64,000 nt of DNA, from the NCBI GenBank assembly GCA_963762605.1, contig CAVXLJ010000025.1, forward strand, positions 248,001 through 312,000, given 5' to 3'. Numbering within the stretch: position 1 is the stretch's first letter; each line of letters begins with the position of its first letter. The notes below the pieces were generated by a model. That model did no database searches. It was not told the origin of the DNA and was given only the letters and a program-made list of their open reading frames with translations. Origin of the DNA: CAVSRC01 sp963762605 (GTDB lineage Bacteria > Pseudomonadota > Alphaproteobacteria > Rhizobiales > Kaistiaceae). Below are positions 1-8,995 of the stretch, piece by piece. Position numbers and translations under genes: made by a program.

Positions 1-216
1 GGCAAGCGCGATGCCGAACGCGAGGCGCGCGAGGCGGCCTACCGCTTCATGTCGGCCATGGCCGGCAACGAGGCCGGATTCGAGGAGGCTGCGCGCGCGC
101 TCTTCGCCGGCAACCGCGAGCGATTCGTCGCCTGTGCCGCGTCCTGGCCGCCCGATATCCGCGACCATGCCACGGCGCTGGCTTTCCCCGCGGCGGACGC
201 TATCACGGGCGGCTGA
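1..216 (+). CDS. C-terminal fragment of a DUF2239-like protein (partial, 5' end outside window)
   Basis: The first reading frame is open from base 1 to a TGA at 214-216 and encodes 71 residues. The segment reads as an amphipathic helical C-terminus with AAYRFMSAMAG and a PPDIRDHA stretch, which I recall from the C-terminal part of the DUF2239 family, a small uncharacterised proteobacterial family. Family assignment is from memory and only a fragment is visible. The function is unknown. It lies 28 bases before the MATE exporter on the same strand. Confidence 0.55.
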   Translation, partial: GKRDAEREAREAAYRFMSAMAGNEAGFEEAARALFAGNRERFVACAASWPPDIRDHATALAFPAADAITGG

Positions 217-244
217 CGCGCCGGCAACCGATATCTGCGAGGAC

Positions 245-1636
245 ATGACGATGAAGCCGGAACATGGTCCGGCGGGCGGTGCGGCCCGCACGCTCTCCGA
301 GCCCCTGTGGAAGGGCTTCCTGGTCTTCCTGGCGCCGATGATGCTGGCCAACATCCTGCAGGGCCTGTCCGGCACCATCAACGGCATCTTCCTCGGCCAG
401 ATGATCGGCGTCGAAGCGGTCGCGACGGTTTCCGTGCTCTTTCCGGTCGTCTTCTTCCTGATCGCCTTCATCATCGGCATCGGCGCCGGTTCGGCGATCC
501 TCATCGGGCAGGCCTATGGCGCCGGTGCCGTCGACAAGCTGAAGTCCATCGCCGGCACGTCCCTGTCGGTGACGTTGATCTTCGGCATTCTGGTTGCGAT
601 CTTTGGCGGCGCCTTCACCGATCGGCTGCTCATCGCCCTTCAGACCCCCGCCGACATCCTGCCCGCGGCGACCGCCTATGCCCGCGTCATGTTGTTGGCG
701 ATGCCCGGTCTTTTCGTCTTTCTGCTGGTCACCTCGATGATGCGCGGCGTCGGCGACTCGCTGACACCCCTCTACACGCTCGGGCTTTCGACGGCCGTCG
801 GCTTCGTGGTCACGCCGGCGCTCATCCGCGGTTGGTTCGGCTTGCCGAAGCTCGGGGTCGTCAGTGCCGCCTGTGCCAGCATCGTCTCGTTCGTGGTCGC
901 GCTGGTGTGGCTCGCCTTCTATCTGCGTCGCAAGCGCCATCCGCTGGCGCCGGATATGGCGCTGCTCAGGCACATGCGCATCCAACCGGCGATCCTGAAA
1001 CGGGTGCTCGGCATCGGCCTGCCGACGTCGATACAGATGGTCGCCATTTCGCTTGCCGAGATCGTGCTGCTCGGCTTCGTCAACGGCTTCGGCTCGGACG
1101 CCACGGCGGCCTATGGCGCCGTCAACCAGGTCATCACCTATGTCCAGTTTCCGGCCATCTCGATCTCGATCACGGTGTCGATCTTCGGGGCCCAGGCGAT
1201 CGGCCGCGGCGACGTCGGCCGCCTCGGCGCCATCGTGCGCACCGGGCAGATGCTCAACCTCGCCCTCACCGGCGGCCTGGTCGTGGTCGCCTATCTGTTC
1301 TCGCGCGACCTGATCGGCCTGTTCATCACCAGTCCCGCCGTTCTCGAACTGGCGCAGGGGCTCCTGCACATCGTTCTGTGGAGCATGGTCGTCTTCGGAG
1401 CAGCCGGCGTCATGGCGAGCATCATGCGCGCCAGCGGCACGGTGCTGATGCCGATGGCGCTGACCATCTTCGCCATCTTCGCGGTCGAGGTGCCGGCGGC
1501 GTGGCTGCTCAGCCGGGCGATCGGCATCGACGGAATCTGGATGGCCTATCCGATCGCCTTCACCGCCATGCTCGTCCTGCAGACCGGGCTCTACTGGCTG
1601 TTTTGGAAGCGGCGGCCGATCAAGCGCCTCGTCTGA
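245..1636 (+). CDS. MATE family efflux transporter
   Basis: Encodes 463 residues, the usual size for a multidrug and toxin extrusion (MATE/NorM) antiporter, which exports cationic compounds in exchange for H+ or Na+. Alternating hydrophobic segments run through the whole length, consistent with about 12 membrane helices in two homologous halves; each half opens with the typical arrangement near LAPMMLANILQGL and near LGIGLPTSIQMVAI. The same frame stays open further upstream, but that stretch is Arg/Pro-rich and lies opposite the end of the preceding gene, so ATG 245 (or ATG 251) is preferred. Convergent with hrcA, only 12 bases apart. The substrate cannot be read from the sequence. Confidence 0.9.
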   Translation: MTMKPEHGPAGGAARTLSEPLWKGFLVFLAPMMLANILQGLSGTINGIFLGQMIGVEAVATVSVLFPVVFFLIAFIIGIGAGSAILIGQAYGAGAVDKLKSIAGTSLSVTLIFGILVAIFGGAFTDRLLIALQTPADILPAATAYARVMLLAMPGLFVFLLVTSMMRGVGDSLTPLYTLGLSTAVGFVVTPALIRGWFGLPKLGVVSAACASIVSFVVALVWLAFYLRRKRHPLAPDMALLRHMRIQPAILKRVLGIGLPTSIQMVAISLAEIVLLGFVNGFGSDATAAYGAVNQVITYVQFPAISISITVSIFGAQAIGRGDVGRLGAIVRTGQMLNLALTGGLVVVAYLFSRDLIGLFITSPAVLELAQGLLHIVLWSMVVFGAAGVMASIMRASGTVLMPMALTIFAIFAVEVPAAWLLSRAIGIDGIWMAYPIAFTAMLVLQTGLYWLFWKRRPIKRLV

Positions 1637-1648
1637 GATGGTCGAGCG

Positions 1649-2764
1649 CTATCCCAGCAGCCGCCCGACCACCTTGGCCGTGTAGTCGACCATCGGCACG
1701 ATGCGGGCGTAATTGAGCCGCGTCGGTCCGATGACGCCGAGCACGCCCACCACCTGCTGCTCGCTGTCGCGATAGGGCGCCACCACCAGCGTCGAGCCGG
1801 AGAGCGAGAACAGCCGGTTCTCCGAGCCGATGAAGATACGCACACCCTCGCCGCTCTCGGCATTGCCAAGCAGGCGGATCAGCTCGCGCTGGGTTTCCAG
1901 ATCGTCGAAGAGCAGGCGGATGCGCTCAAGATCGGCGGCCGCCGTCACATCCTCCAACAGGTTGGCGCGCCCGCGCACGATCAGCGTGTCGGGGTGCCCG
2001 TCACCGGCATCGGCCCAAGAGGCGAGCCCCGCCGTGACCAGCGCCTGGGTCAGCTTGTCGAGCTCGGCCAGCGCCTCCTTCTCGTATTTCTCGAGCTCGG
2101 CCCGCGCTTCCGAGAGCGAGCGTCCGCGTAAGTGCGCGTTGAGATAGTTCGCCGCCTCCAGCAGGCTCGATGGCGTCGTGCCGGGGGCAAGGTCGATCAG
2201 CCGGTTCTCCACCGAGCCGTGCTCGCCGACCAGCACCACCAGCGCCCGGGTCGGCTCCAGCCGGATGAATTCGATGTGCTTGAGCCTCAGATCGGCCTTG
2301 CTGGCGAGCACCACGCCGGCGCCGCGCGACAGGCCGGAAAGCGCCTGGCTCGCCTCGTTGAGCACGTTCTCCACCGTTCGGCCCGGCGTCGCCGCCTTCA
2401 CCTGTGCCTCGATCTGCTGCCGCTCCTCCGCCGACAGGTCGCCGACCTCGAGCATCGCGTCGACGAAGAAGCGCAGGCCGAACTCCGTCGGCAGGCGCCC
2501 GGCCGAGGTGTGCGGCGCGTGGATCAGGCCGAGTTGTTCGAGATCGGCCATGACGTTGCGCACCGAAGCCGGCGACATCGGCATCGACAGCGCCCGGCTG
2601 ATATTGCGCGAGCCGACCGGCTCGCCGGTCTCCAGATAGGCGTCGACAATCTGGCGGAAGATTTCGCGCGAGCGCCGGTCGAGGCTCTGCAGCGCCGAGC
2701 TGCGTGATTCGCCGGGGGCGATAAGGTGGTGCGACGGGGGGTCGTGTCTGCTCATGGGGTTCAT
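1649..2764 (-). CDS. hrcA: Heat-inducible transcription repressor HrcA
   Basis: Encodes 371 residues, slightly longer than usual for HrcA, the repressor that binds CIRCE operators (classically upstream of groESL and dnaK) and is kept active by GroEL. The N-terminal winged-helix region (about residues 28-95) carries REIFRQIVDAYLETGEPVGS and the recognition-helix region with SPASVRNVMADLEQLG and the LIHAPHTSAGRLPTE signature. A GAF-like core and the C-terminal VVGVLGVIGPTRLNYARI follow. ATG 2764 or ATG 2755 could start it; neither has a clear ribosome-binding site. Divergent from rph. No CIRCE repeat is visible upstream, so autoregulation through CIRCE is not supported here. Confidence 0.95.
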   Translation of the reverse strand: MNPMSRHDPPSHHLIAPGESRSSALQSLDRRSREIFRQIVDAYLETGEPVGSRNISRALSMPMSPASVRNVMADLEQLGLIHAPHTSAGRLPTEFGLRFFVDAMLEVGDLSAEERQQIEAQVKAATPGRTVENVLNEASQALSGLSRGAGVVLASKADLRLKHIEFIRLEPTRALVVLVGEHGSVENRLIDLAPGTTPSSLLEAANYLNAHLRGRSLSEARAELEKYEKEALAELDKLTQALVTAGLASWADAGDGHPDTLIVRGRANLLEDVTAAADLERIRLLFDDLETQRELIRLLGNAESGEGVRIFIGSENRLFSLSGSTLVVAPYRDSEQQVVGVLGVIGPTRLNYARIVPMVDYTAKVVGRLLG

Positions 2765-2845
2765 CCGATGCCCATTAAGTGTCGGTTTTTACCCCATATT
2801 CAAGCGGGGCTTTACGGCTGCACGGCGCCGTGCCTATGAAACGGC

Positions 2846-3583
2846 ATGGACAGTCAATCTTCGCTCGCACCGCGGCCCTCGCGCCGCGCCGCCACCGAAA
2901 TGCGCCCGATCAGCCTTGAGCGCGGCTATTCCCGCCACGCAGAGGGCTCCTGCCTGGTCAGGTTCGGCGACACCCATGTGCTGTGCACCGCCAGCCTCGA
3001 CGAGAAGGTGCCGGGCTGGCTGCGTGGCGCCGGCAAGGGCTGGGTGACCGCCGAATACGGCATGCTGCCACGTTCCACCCATGAGCGCACGCGGCGCGAG
3101 GCCGCGGCCGGCAAGCAGTCCGGCCGCACCCTGGAGATCCAGCGCCTGATTGGCCGCTCGCTGCGCGCCGTGGTCGACCTGCCGGCGCTGGGCGAGCGCC
3201 AGATTCTCATCGATTGCGACGTGCTCCAGGCCGACGGCGGCACGCGCACGGCATCCATCACCGGCGCCTGGGTGGCGCTCAGGGACTGCATCGAGTGGAT
3301 GCGCGCCCGCGACATGGTGTCGAAACCGGTGCTTGCCGATCATGTCGCCGCCGTCTCGGTCGGCATCTTTCGCGGCACCCCGGTTCTCGACCTCGACTAT
3401 GCCGAGGACAGCGAGGCGGAGACCGACGCGAATTTCGTCATGACCGGCGCCGGCAGCTTCGTCGAAATCCAGTCGACCGCCGAAGGCGCGCCCTTTTCCG
3501 ACGAGGAGTTCGAGGCGCTGAAGAAACTCGCCCGCACCGGCATCGCCCACCTCGTCGAGTTGCAGAAGCTGGCGATCCTTTGA
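2846..3583 (+). CDS. rph: Ribonuclease PH
   Basis: Encodes 245 residues, the normal length for RNase PH, the hexameric phosphorolytic 3'-to-5' exoribonuclease that trims tRNA 3' ends. The start matches the family with RPISLERGYSRHAEGSCLV. The region TVEYGMLPRSTHER-like (here AEYGMLPRSTHERTRRE) and the phosphate-binding GGTRTASITG near residue 130 are present, with the conserved DLDYAEDS in the second half. It is first in the rph-rdgB-hemW run; its TGA overlaps a TTG that probably begins rdgB. The order hrcA (divergent) then rph-rdgB-hemW is common in Hyphomicrobiales. Confidence 0.97.
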   Translation: MDSQSSLAPRPSRRAATEMRPISLERGYSRHAEGSCLVRFGDTHVLCTASLDEKVPGWLRGAGKGWVTAEYGMLPRSTHERTRREAAAGKQSGRTLEIQRLIGRSLRAVVDLPALGERQILIDCDVLQADGGTRTASITGAWVALRDCIEWMRARDMVSKPVLADHVAAVSVGIFRGTPVLDLDYAEDSEAETDANFVMTGAGSFVEIQSTAEGAPFSDEEFEALKKLARTGIAHLVELQKLAIL

Positions 3584-4215
3584 GAGCGCCGGCCGCCGGA
3601 GGATTGCTGAAGCCGGGCGACACCCTGGTCGTCGCCACCCACAATCCCGGCAAGCTCAGGGAGATCGAGGCTCTGGTGGCGCCCGCCGGCCTCACCGTGG
3701 TCACTGCCGCCGATCTTGGCCTGCCAGAGCCGGAGGAGACCGGCCGTACCTTCGCCGAGAACGCCATGCTCAAGGCGATCGCCGCATCGATTGCCTCGGG
3801 TCATCCGGCGCTCGCCGACGATTCCGGCGTCTGCGTCGATGCGCTGGGCGGTGATCCCGGCGTCTATTCGGCGCGCTGGGCGGGGCCGACCAAGGATTTC
3901 GCCGCCGCCATGCAGCGTGTCGAGGATGGTCTCCAGGCCGCCGGCGCCACCACGCCCGAGGCGCGCGGCGCCCAGTTTGTCGCCGTGCTCTGCCTGGCTT
4001 GGCCCACCGGCGCCACCTCCACCTTCCGCGGCGAGGTCAGGGGCCACATGATCTGGCCGCCGCGCGGCGACAACGGCTTCGGCTACGATCCGATGTTCGT
4101 GCCCGACGGCTACGACCGCACCTATGCGGAAATGGCCACCGAAGAGAAGAAGAACATGTCCCACCGGGCGCTGGCCTTCGCCGCCTTCGCCCGCGCCAGG
4201 ATACCGCGGCCATGA
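3580..4215 (+). CDS. rdgB: XTP/dITP diphosphatase (RdgB/HAM1 family)
   Basis: Encodes about 211 residues and hydrolyses non-canonical purine nucleoside triphosphates (dITP, XTP) to monophosphate and pyrophosphate, keeping them out of DNA. Family motifs are all present: VVATHNPGK at the start, ADDSGVCVDALGG, the substrate loop NGFGYDPMF, and the C-terminal EEKKNMSHRA. No ATG or GTG fits the N-terminus. TTG 3580 overlaps the rph stop as TTGA; TTG 3604 just after a GGAGG (3598-3602) would also fit the family length but the spacing is only one base. The end overlaps hemW as ATGA, so rph, rdgB and hemW are probably one transcript. Confidence 0.93.
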   Translation: MRAPAAGGLLKPGDTLVVATHNPGKLREIEALVAPAGLTVVTAADLGLPEPEETGRTFAENAMLKAIAASIASGHPALADDSGVCVDALGGDPGVYSARWAGPTKDFAAAMQRVEDGLQAAGATTPEARGAQFVAVLCLAWPTGATSTFRGEVRGHMIWPPRGDNGFGYDPMFVPDGYDRTYAEMATEEKKNMSHRALAFAAFARARIPRP

Positions 4216-5381
4216 ACGCGCCCCGGCCGTCGGCCCGCGAGCCGGGCTTCGGCGTCTATGTCCACTGGCCGTTCTGCGCGGCCAAGTGCCCCTATTGCGA
4301 TTTCAACAGCCACGTCCGTCACCAGCCGCCCGATCAGGCGCGCTTTGCCGCCGCCTTTGCCCGCGAGATTGCGGCGCTTGCCGGGCGCGCGCCCGGGCGC
4401 ACCGTCAACAGCATCTTCATCGGCGGCGGCACGCCCTCCCTGATGGAGCCGGCGACGGTCGGCGCCATCCTCGATGCGGTCGCAGCCCACTGGCCGGTCG
4501 CGGCCGATGTCGAAGTGACCATGGAGGCCAATCCGTCCTCGGTCGAGGCCGACCGCTTCCGCGGCTATCGTGCCGCCGGGGTCAACCGGCTGTCGCTCGG
4601 CGTCCAGGCGCTCGACGATTCCGACCTGAAATTCCTCGGCCGCCTGCACGATGTCGCCCAGGCGCTTGCAGCCATCGAGATCGCACGGGCGACCTTCCCG
4701 CGCCTGTCCTTCGATCTCATCTATGCCCGTCCCGGCCAGACGCCTTCCATGTGGGAGGCGGAACTCCATCGCGCGCTCGCGCTCGCCGCCGACCACCTGT
4801 CGCTCTACCAGCTCACCATCGAGCCGGGCACGCCCTTCTTCGCGCTGCGAGAGGCGGGCAAGCTGACCGTGCCTGACAGCGACGCGGCCGCCGACCTCTA
4901 CGGCGTCACGCAGAGCGTGTGCGATGCTGCCGGCCTGCCGGCCTACGAGATTTCCAACCATGCCGTGCCTGGCGGTGAGTGCCGGCACAATCTCGTCTAC
5001 TGGCGCTATGGCGAATATGCCGGTGTCGGTCCCGGCGCCCACGGAAGGCTGAGACAGGCCGACGGGCGCCATGCGCTGGCCGCCGAGCGCGCGCCCGAAG
5101 TGTGGCTGGAGAAGGTCGAGGCCTGGGGCGACGGCATCGTGGTCGACGACCTGCTGACGGCGGAAGAGGAGGGCGACGAGATGCTGCTCATGGGCCTCCG
5201 TCTGGCGGAGGGCATCGATCTCGACCGCTATGGCCGTCTTGCCGGCCGCGCGCTCGATCCGGCGCGCCTCAACGATCTCATGGCCAACGGCATGGTCGAG
5301 CGCACCGGCAGCGGATACCTGCGCGCCACGCGCGCCGGCTTCTATGTTCTGGATGCCGTGGTCGCCGATCTGGCGGCGTGA
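4212..5381 (+). CDS. hemW: Radical SAM protein HemW (HemN-like, heme chaperone family)
   Basis: Encodes 389 residues. The radical SAM cluster motif CxxxCxxC is CAAKCPYC near residue 22, preceded by YVHWPFC, and followed by the SAM-binding GGGTPSLM. The short N-terminus and overall length fit HemW rather than the longer coproporphyrinogen oxidase HemN; HemW proteins bind heme and are proposed heme chaperones, so the older name 'coproporphyrinogen III oxidase' should not be used. The HemN C-terminal region follows (GLRLAEGIDLDRYGRL). ATG 4212 overlaps the rdgB stop by four bases. Confidence 0.93.
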   Translation: MNAPRPSAREPGFGVYVHWPFCAAKCPYCDFNSHVRHQPPDQARFAAAFAREIAALAGRAPGRTVNSIFIGGGTPSLMEPATVGAILDAVAAHWPVAADVEVTMEANPSSVEADRFRGYRAAGVNRLSLGVQALDDSDLKFLGRLHDVAQALAAIEIARATFPRLSFDLIYARPGQTPSMWEAELHRALALAADHLSLYQLTIEPGTPFFALREAGKLTVPDSDAAADLYGVTQSVCDAAGLPAYEISNHAVPGGECRHNLVYWRYGEYAGVGPGAHGRLRQADGRHALAAERAPEVWLEKVEAWGDGIVVDDLLTAEEEGDEMLLMGLRLAEGIDLDRYGRLAGRALDPARLNDLMANGMVERTGSGYLRATRAGFYVLDAVVADLAA

Positions 5382-5387
5382 GATGCC

Positions 5388-6650
5388 TCAGGTGCCGGGC
5401 CGGGCGAAGGTCCGCGGCGCCGGGGAAACGAGCACCGCCTTGCCGTTGTTGATCTGATAGATGGCGAGGCTGCGCTGGTTCAGCCCGTTCGGCAGGAAGC
5501 GGAAGGCGCCGTCGAGCCCGATATAGCCGCTCGGATTGGTCAGCGTCTCCGGCGCAAACCGGCGGTCGCCAAAACGGGCCGTAAGCCCGGCGGCCAGACT
5601 CACCGCATCATAGGCAAGCGTCGACGTGCGGCTCGGCGCCGCGCCGAATGCCGCCTGGTAACGCTGGGCGAATCCGGCGAACCCGGCATTGTCGGGCGCC
5701 GGATAGAGCGCGCCGTTCAGGGTCAATTCCTGGGCAACCGCCGGATCGTCCCACTGGCCGCTGCCGAGATAGGTGATCTTGTTGGAATTGACGCCGGCTG
5801 CGGCCATGATCTGGGCGAGGAACGGCGCCTCCTGGGCGCCGCCGGGCATGAACACCGCATCCACCGTGCCGGACATGACCAGGCTGGCGACAGCCGTCGC
5901 CTTGGCCTGCATCACGGTCTTGTCGAGGGCGTAGCGCTCGACCGACATCACCCGTCCGCGCGCATTGGCGACGGCCCGCTGCAGGGCCGCTTCGACGATC
6001 GTGCCATACGCATTGTCGGGCAGCAGCGCCGCGTAGGAGCGTCGGCCCTTGGAGGCGGCATAGCTGATGATCCGATCGACATCGCCTTGCGGCAGGAAGC
6101 TCAGCAGATAGACCCCGGCCGACGCCTTGCTCGTGTCGGTGGAGAAGGCGACCACCGGCACGTTCGAGGCTTTGGCCACCTGCGCCACCGCCGCCACCGA
6201 CTGGGCGAACAGCGGGCCAATGATCAGCTCGGCACCTTGCGAGATGGCCGCGCTGGCCGCGGCGCGGGCGCCGTCGGCCGTGCCGCGGTCGTCCTTGACC
6301 AGGACCTGGATGCCGGCAGTCTTGAAATCGCGGATGGCGAGATCGGCGGCGTTCTTCAGGTCCTGGGCGATTTGGCCGGCATTGCCGTTTGCCGACAGTG
6401 GCAAGAGCAGGCCGACCTTGACCGGGCCGTTGCCCAATACGGTGCCGGTGACCGGCTGGTTGCCGCCGCCGCCGAAACCAAAGCCACTGCCACCGCCACC
6501 CAATCCGACACTGGTGCAGGCGGCGAGGAACAGGAGCGATACCAGGGCGGCGGCCTTGCCAACCGTCCCGAGACCAGAACGCACAAATTTCCCGAAGGAC
6601 AAGAAATTCTCCCCTGCTCGCCCCAGAGCCGGTAAAACCCGGCAAATCAT
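5388..6650 (-). CDS. Penicillin-binding protein activator-like lipoprotein (LpoA/YraM type periplasmic-binding fold)
   Basis: Encodes up to 420 residues. The N-terminus has a hydrophobic stretch ending in a lipobox (LFLAAC), so this is very likely a lipoprotein. After a Gly-rich linker the rest is a type I periplasmic-binding (LivK-like) fold: VKVGLLLPLSANGNAGQIAQ, AELIIGPLFAQSVAAVAQVA and a C-terminal YDAVSLAAGL. It is divergent from rsmI-yraN; in enterobacteria rsmI, lpoA and yraN are also neighbours, which supports an LpoA-like role in stimulating peptidoglycan synthases, although the N-terminal LpoA repeat domain is absent. ATG 6650 or TTG 6602 (which follows GGGGAG at a good distance) may start it. 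Confidence 0.8.
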   Translation of the reverse strand: MICRVLPALGRAGENFLSFGKFVRSGLGTVGKAAALVSLLFLAACTSVGLGGGGSGFGFGGGGNQPVTGTVLGNGPVKVGLLLPLSANGNAGQIAQDLKNAADLAIRDFKTAGIQVLVKDDRGTADGARAAASAAISQGAELIIGPLFAQSVAAVAQVAKASNVPVVAFSTDTSKASAGVYLLSFLPQGDVDRIISYAASKGRRSYAALLPDNAYGTIVEAALQRAVANARGRVMSVERYALDKTVMQAKATAVASLVMSGTVDAVFMPGGAQEAPFLAQIMAAAGVNSNKITYLGSGQWDDPAVAQELTLNGALYPAPDNAGFAGFAQRYQAAFGAAPSRTSTLAYDAVSLAAGLTARFGDRRFAPETLTNPSGYIGLDGAFRFLPNGLNQRSLAIYQINNGKAVLVSPAPRTFARPGT

Positions 6651-6737
6651 AGGCCCAAACCAGATTCTGTCAAAATTTCATGACCTCGGCCTTAAGACCG
6701 GACGGTGCGGGATGACAGCCTTAAAAACGGCAGTGAT

Positions 6738-7643
6738 ATGACGGAGCATACCGGCGAGCGTCTATTCGCCGTCGACGGGCACCGCCTGGCGGCTCGCTCG
6801 CTCGCGCCCGGCCTCCATGTCGTTGCCACCCCGATCGGCAATCTCGGCGATATATCGCTGCGTGCCCTTGAGACGCTGGCTGCCGCCGATGTGATCGCCT
6901 GCGAGGATACGCGGGTGACGGCCGTGCTGCTGCGGCATTATGGCATCCAGACTCCGATGGTCGCCTATCACGACCACAATGCCGCGCGACAGCGGCCCAA
7001 GCTGCTCAGTGCCCTGGCCGAAGGCAAGGCGGTGGCGCTGGTCAGCGACGCCGGTACGCCGCTCGTCTCCGATCCCGGCTACAAGCTGGTGAAGGAAGCC
7101 CGCGCGGCCGGCCATGCGGTCGTCCCGGTGCCCGGTGCCTCCGCTCTGCTTGCCGGGCTCGTCGCCTCCGGCCTGCCCACCGATGCCTTCCTCTTCGCCG
7201 GGTTCCTGCCGCCGAAATCTGCCGCCCGGCGTACGCGGCTTGCCGAACTCAAGGCGGTGCCGGCAACGCTGGTCTTCTACGAGACCGGACCGCGGCTGGC
7301 CGCTGCCCTTGCCGATATGGCAGCAGTGCTGTCGGGCGAGCGCCCGGCCGCCGTTGCCCGCGAACTGACCAAGACCTTCGAGACCGTGCGCACCGGCACG
7401 CTGGCCATGCTTGCCGACACCTATGCGGCGGAAGGCCCGCCCAGGGGCGAGATCGTCGTTCTCATCGGACCGCCGCTTGCCGAAGCCCCGTCCGCTGAAG
7501 ACGCCGACCGGCTGCTTGCCGAACTGCTGAAGGACAGGCCCCTCAGCCGGGCCGTCGCCGAGGCGGCGAGCCTGACCGGCCTCAAGCGCCGCGACCTCTA
7601 CAGCCGAGCGCTCGCCCTGAAGGACGGGGATGGCACCGCCTGA
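6738..7643 (+). CDS. rsmI: 16S rRNA (cytidine(1402)-2'-O)-methyltransferase
   Basis: Encodes 301 residues of the tetrapyrrole-methylase fold and methylates the 2'-O of C1402 in 16S rRNA using S-adenosylmethionine. Family signatures are VVATPIGNLGDISLRALETL near residue 24, ACEDTRVTAVLLRHYGI, LVSDAGTPLVSDPGY and VPGASALLAGLVASGLP. The frame is open further upstream, but ATG 6738 gives the normal N-terminus. The stop lies inside the start of yraN (14-base overlap), and gshB follows, so the three are probably co-transcribed. Confidence 0.95.
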   Translation: MTEHTGERLFAVDGHRLAARSLAPGLHVVATPIGNLGDISLRALETLAAADVIACEDTRVTAVLLRHYGIQTPMVAYHDHNAARQRPKLLSALAEGKAVALVSDAGTPLVSDPGYKLVKEARAAGHAVVPVPGASALLAGLVASGLPTDAFLFAGFLPPKSAARRTRLAELKAVPATLVFYETGPRLAAALADMAAVLSGERPAAVARELTKTFETVRTGTLAMLADTYAAEGPPRGEIVVLIGPPLAEAPSAEDADRLLAELLKDRPLSRAVAEAASLTGLKRRDLYSRALALKDGDGTA

Positions 7644-8013
7644 ACCCACGCACCGGCGCCTGGCCGAGCGTCGTGGCCGCCGCGCCGAGACGCTGGCCGG
7701 CTGGGTCCTGCGGCTCAAGGGTTACCGCATCCTCGCCCGCCGTTATCGCACACCGGTTGGCGAGATCGACCTGATTGCCCGCCGCGGCCGCGCGATCGCC
7801 TTTGTCGAGGTCAAGCAGCGCGCCAGCCTTGCCGAAGCGGCTGAGGCCGTGACTCCGACGGGCCGCCGGCGCATCGCCCGCGCGGCCTCCCTGTGGCTCG
7901 CCGCTCATCCGGCGGCGGCTTCCCTTGATCTTCGCTTCGACGTCATCATCTGCATGCCTCACCGCCTGCCGCGCCATATCGAACACGCGTTCGACGCAGA
8001 CGGCGTCGCGTGA
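7630..8013 (+). CDS. YraN family protein (UPF0102, endonuclease-like fold)
   Basis: Encodes 127 residues, the standard length for the YraN/UPF0102 family, which has a restriction-endonuclease-like fold and no settled function. The core motif is visible as GEIDLIARRGRAIAFVEVK, containing the D and ExK acidic/lysine set expected for a PD-(D/E)xK nuclease site. It overlaps rsmI by 14 bases and precedes gshB, the arrangement seen in many proteobacteria. The Arg-rich N-terminus (RRLAERRGRRAETLAGWVLR) is also typical. Confidence 0.9.
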   Translation: MAPPEPTHRRLAERRGRRAETLAGWVLRLKGYRILARRYRTPVGEIDLIARRGRAIAFVEVKQRASLAEAAEAVTPTGRRRIARAASLWLAAHPAAASLDLRFDVIICMPHRLPRHIEHAFDADGVA

Positions 8014-8047
8014 TAGGAACCCGCGCCCCAAGCCGGAAACAGAAGAC

Positions 8048-8995
8048 ATGCCTCTGAAAGTTGCCGTCCAGATGGACCACATCGCGCGGATCGTCATTCG
8101 CGGCGATTCGACCTTCGCGCTGATGCTTGAGGCCCAGAAGCGCGGCCATCTCCTCTATCATTACACGCCCGATCGCCTGGCCATGCGCGACGGCAAGGTA
8201 GGAGCGACCGTCGAGCCGGTGTCGGTGCGCGAGGTCGAGGGCGACCACTACACCCTGGGGCCGTCCAATTTCGTCGATCTGTCGACCTTCGACGTCGTGC
8301 TCCTGCGCCAGGACCCGCCCTTCGACCTTGCCTATATCACCACCACCCATCTCCTGGAGCGCATCCATCCCGAGACCCTTGTAGTCAACGATCCGGTCAG
8401 CGTGCGCAACGCGCCCGAGAAGCTGCTGGTCACCGAGTTCCCGGAACTCAACCCGCCGACCCTCATCACCCGCGACCGTGCCCGCATCGCCGCCTTCCGC
8501 CAGGAGCACGGCGACATCATCATCAAGCCGCTCTACGGCAATGGCGGCGCCGGCGTCTTCCGCATCACCGGCCACGACGAGAACCTGGTCGCGCTCCTCG
8601 AGATGTTCGAGGGGGCCTTCCGCGGCGAGCCTTTCGTTCTGCAGCGCTATCTCCCCGAGGTGCGCCAGGGCGACAAGCGCATCATCCTGGTCGAGGGCGA
8701 GCCGGTCGGCATCATCAACCGCGTTCCGGCGGCGGGCGAGGCGCGCTCCAACATGCATGTCGGCGGCCGCGCCGAACCGGCTGAGATGACCGCGCGCGAC
8801 CGCGAGATCTGCGCGGCCATCGGCCCGCGTCTGCGCGCGCTCGGCCTTACCTTCGTCGGCATCGACGTGATCGGCGACTACCTCACCGAGATCAACGTCA
8901 CCTCGCCCACCGGCATCCGCGAGGTCAAGCGCTTCGGCGGCGCCGACATCGCCGCCCTCATCTGGGATGCGATCGAGAAGCGGCGCAAGGGCTGA
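8048..8995 (+). CDS. gshB: Glutathione synthetase
   Basis: Encodes 315 residues, the normal length for prokaryotic GshB, which joins gamma-glutamylcysteine and glycine with ATP. The N-terminal substrate domain begins LKVAVQMDHIARI; the ATP-grasp part contains IIKPLYGNGGAGVFRI, the RYLPEVRQGDKRI loop and the terminal metal-binding EINVTSPTGIRE. ATG 8048 is chosen because the frame upstream runs out of phase through the end of yraN. Its TGA (8993-8995) shares a base with the ATG of the following HAD gene. Confidence 0.96.
   Translation: MPLKVAVQMDHIARIVIRGDSTFALMLEAQKRGHLLYHYTPDRLAMRDGKVGATVEPVSVREVEGDHYTLGPSNFVDLSTFDVVLLRQDPPFDLAYITTTHLLERIHPETLVVNDPVSVRNAPEKLLVTEFPELNPPTLITRDRARIAAFRQEHGDIIIKPLYGNGGAGVFRITGHDENLVALLEMFEGAFRGEPFVLQRYLPEVRQGDKRIILVEGEPVGIINRVPAAGEARSNMHVGGRAEPAEMTARDREICAAIGPRLRALGLTFVGIDVIGDYLTEINVTSPTGIREVKRFGGADIAALIWDAIEKRRKG

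Noticed and set aside
203..1369. Long open frame antisense to the MATE exporter
   Set aside because: Highly charged, motif-free sequence opposite a gene with clear membrane helices; an antisense shadow.
2765..2845. Possible CIRCE operator upstream of hrcA
   Set aside because: No TTAGCACTC / GAGTGCTAA arms are present. A CTTGAA on the minus strand might be a -35 element but the -10 is unclear.
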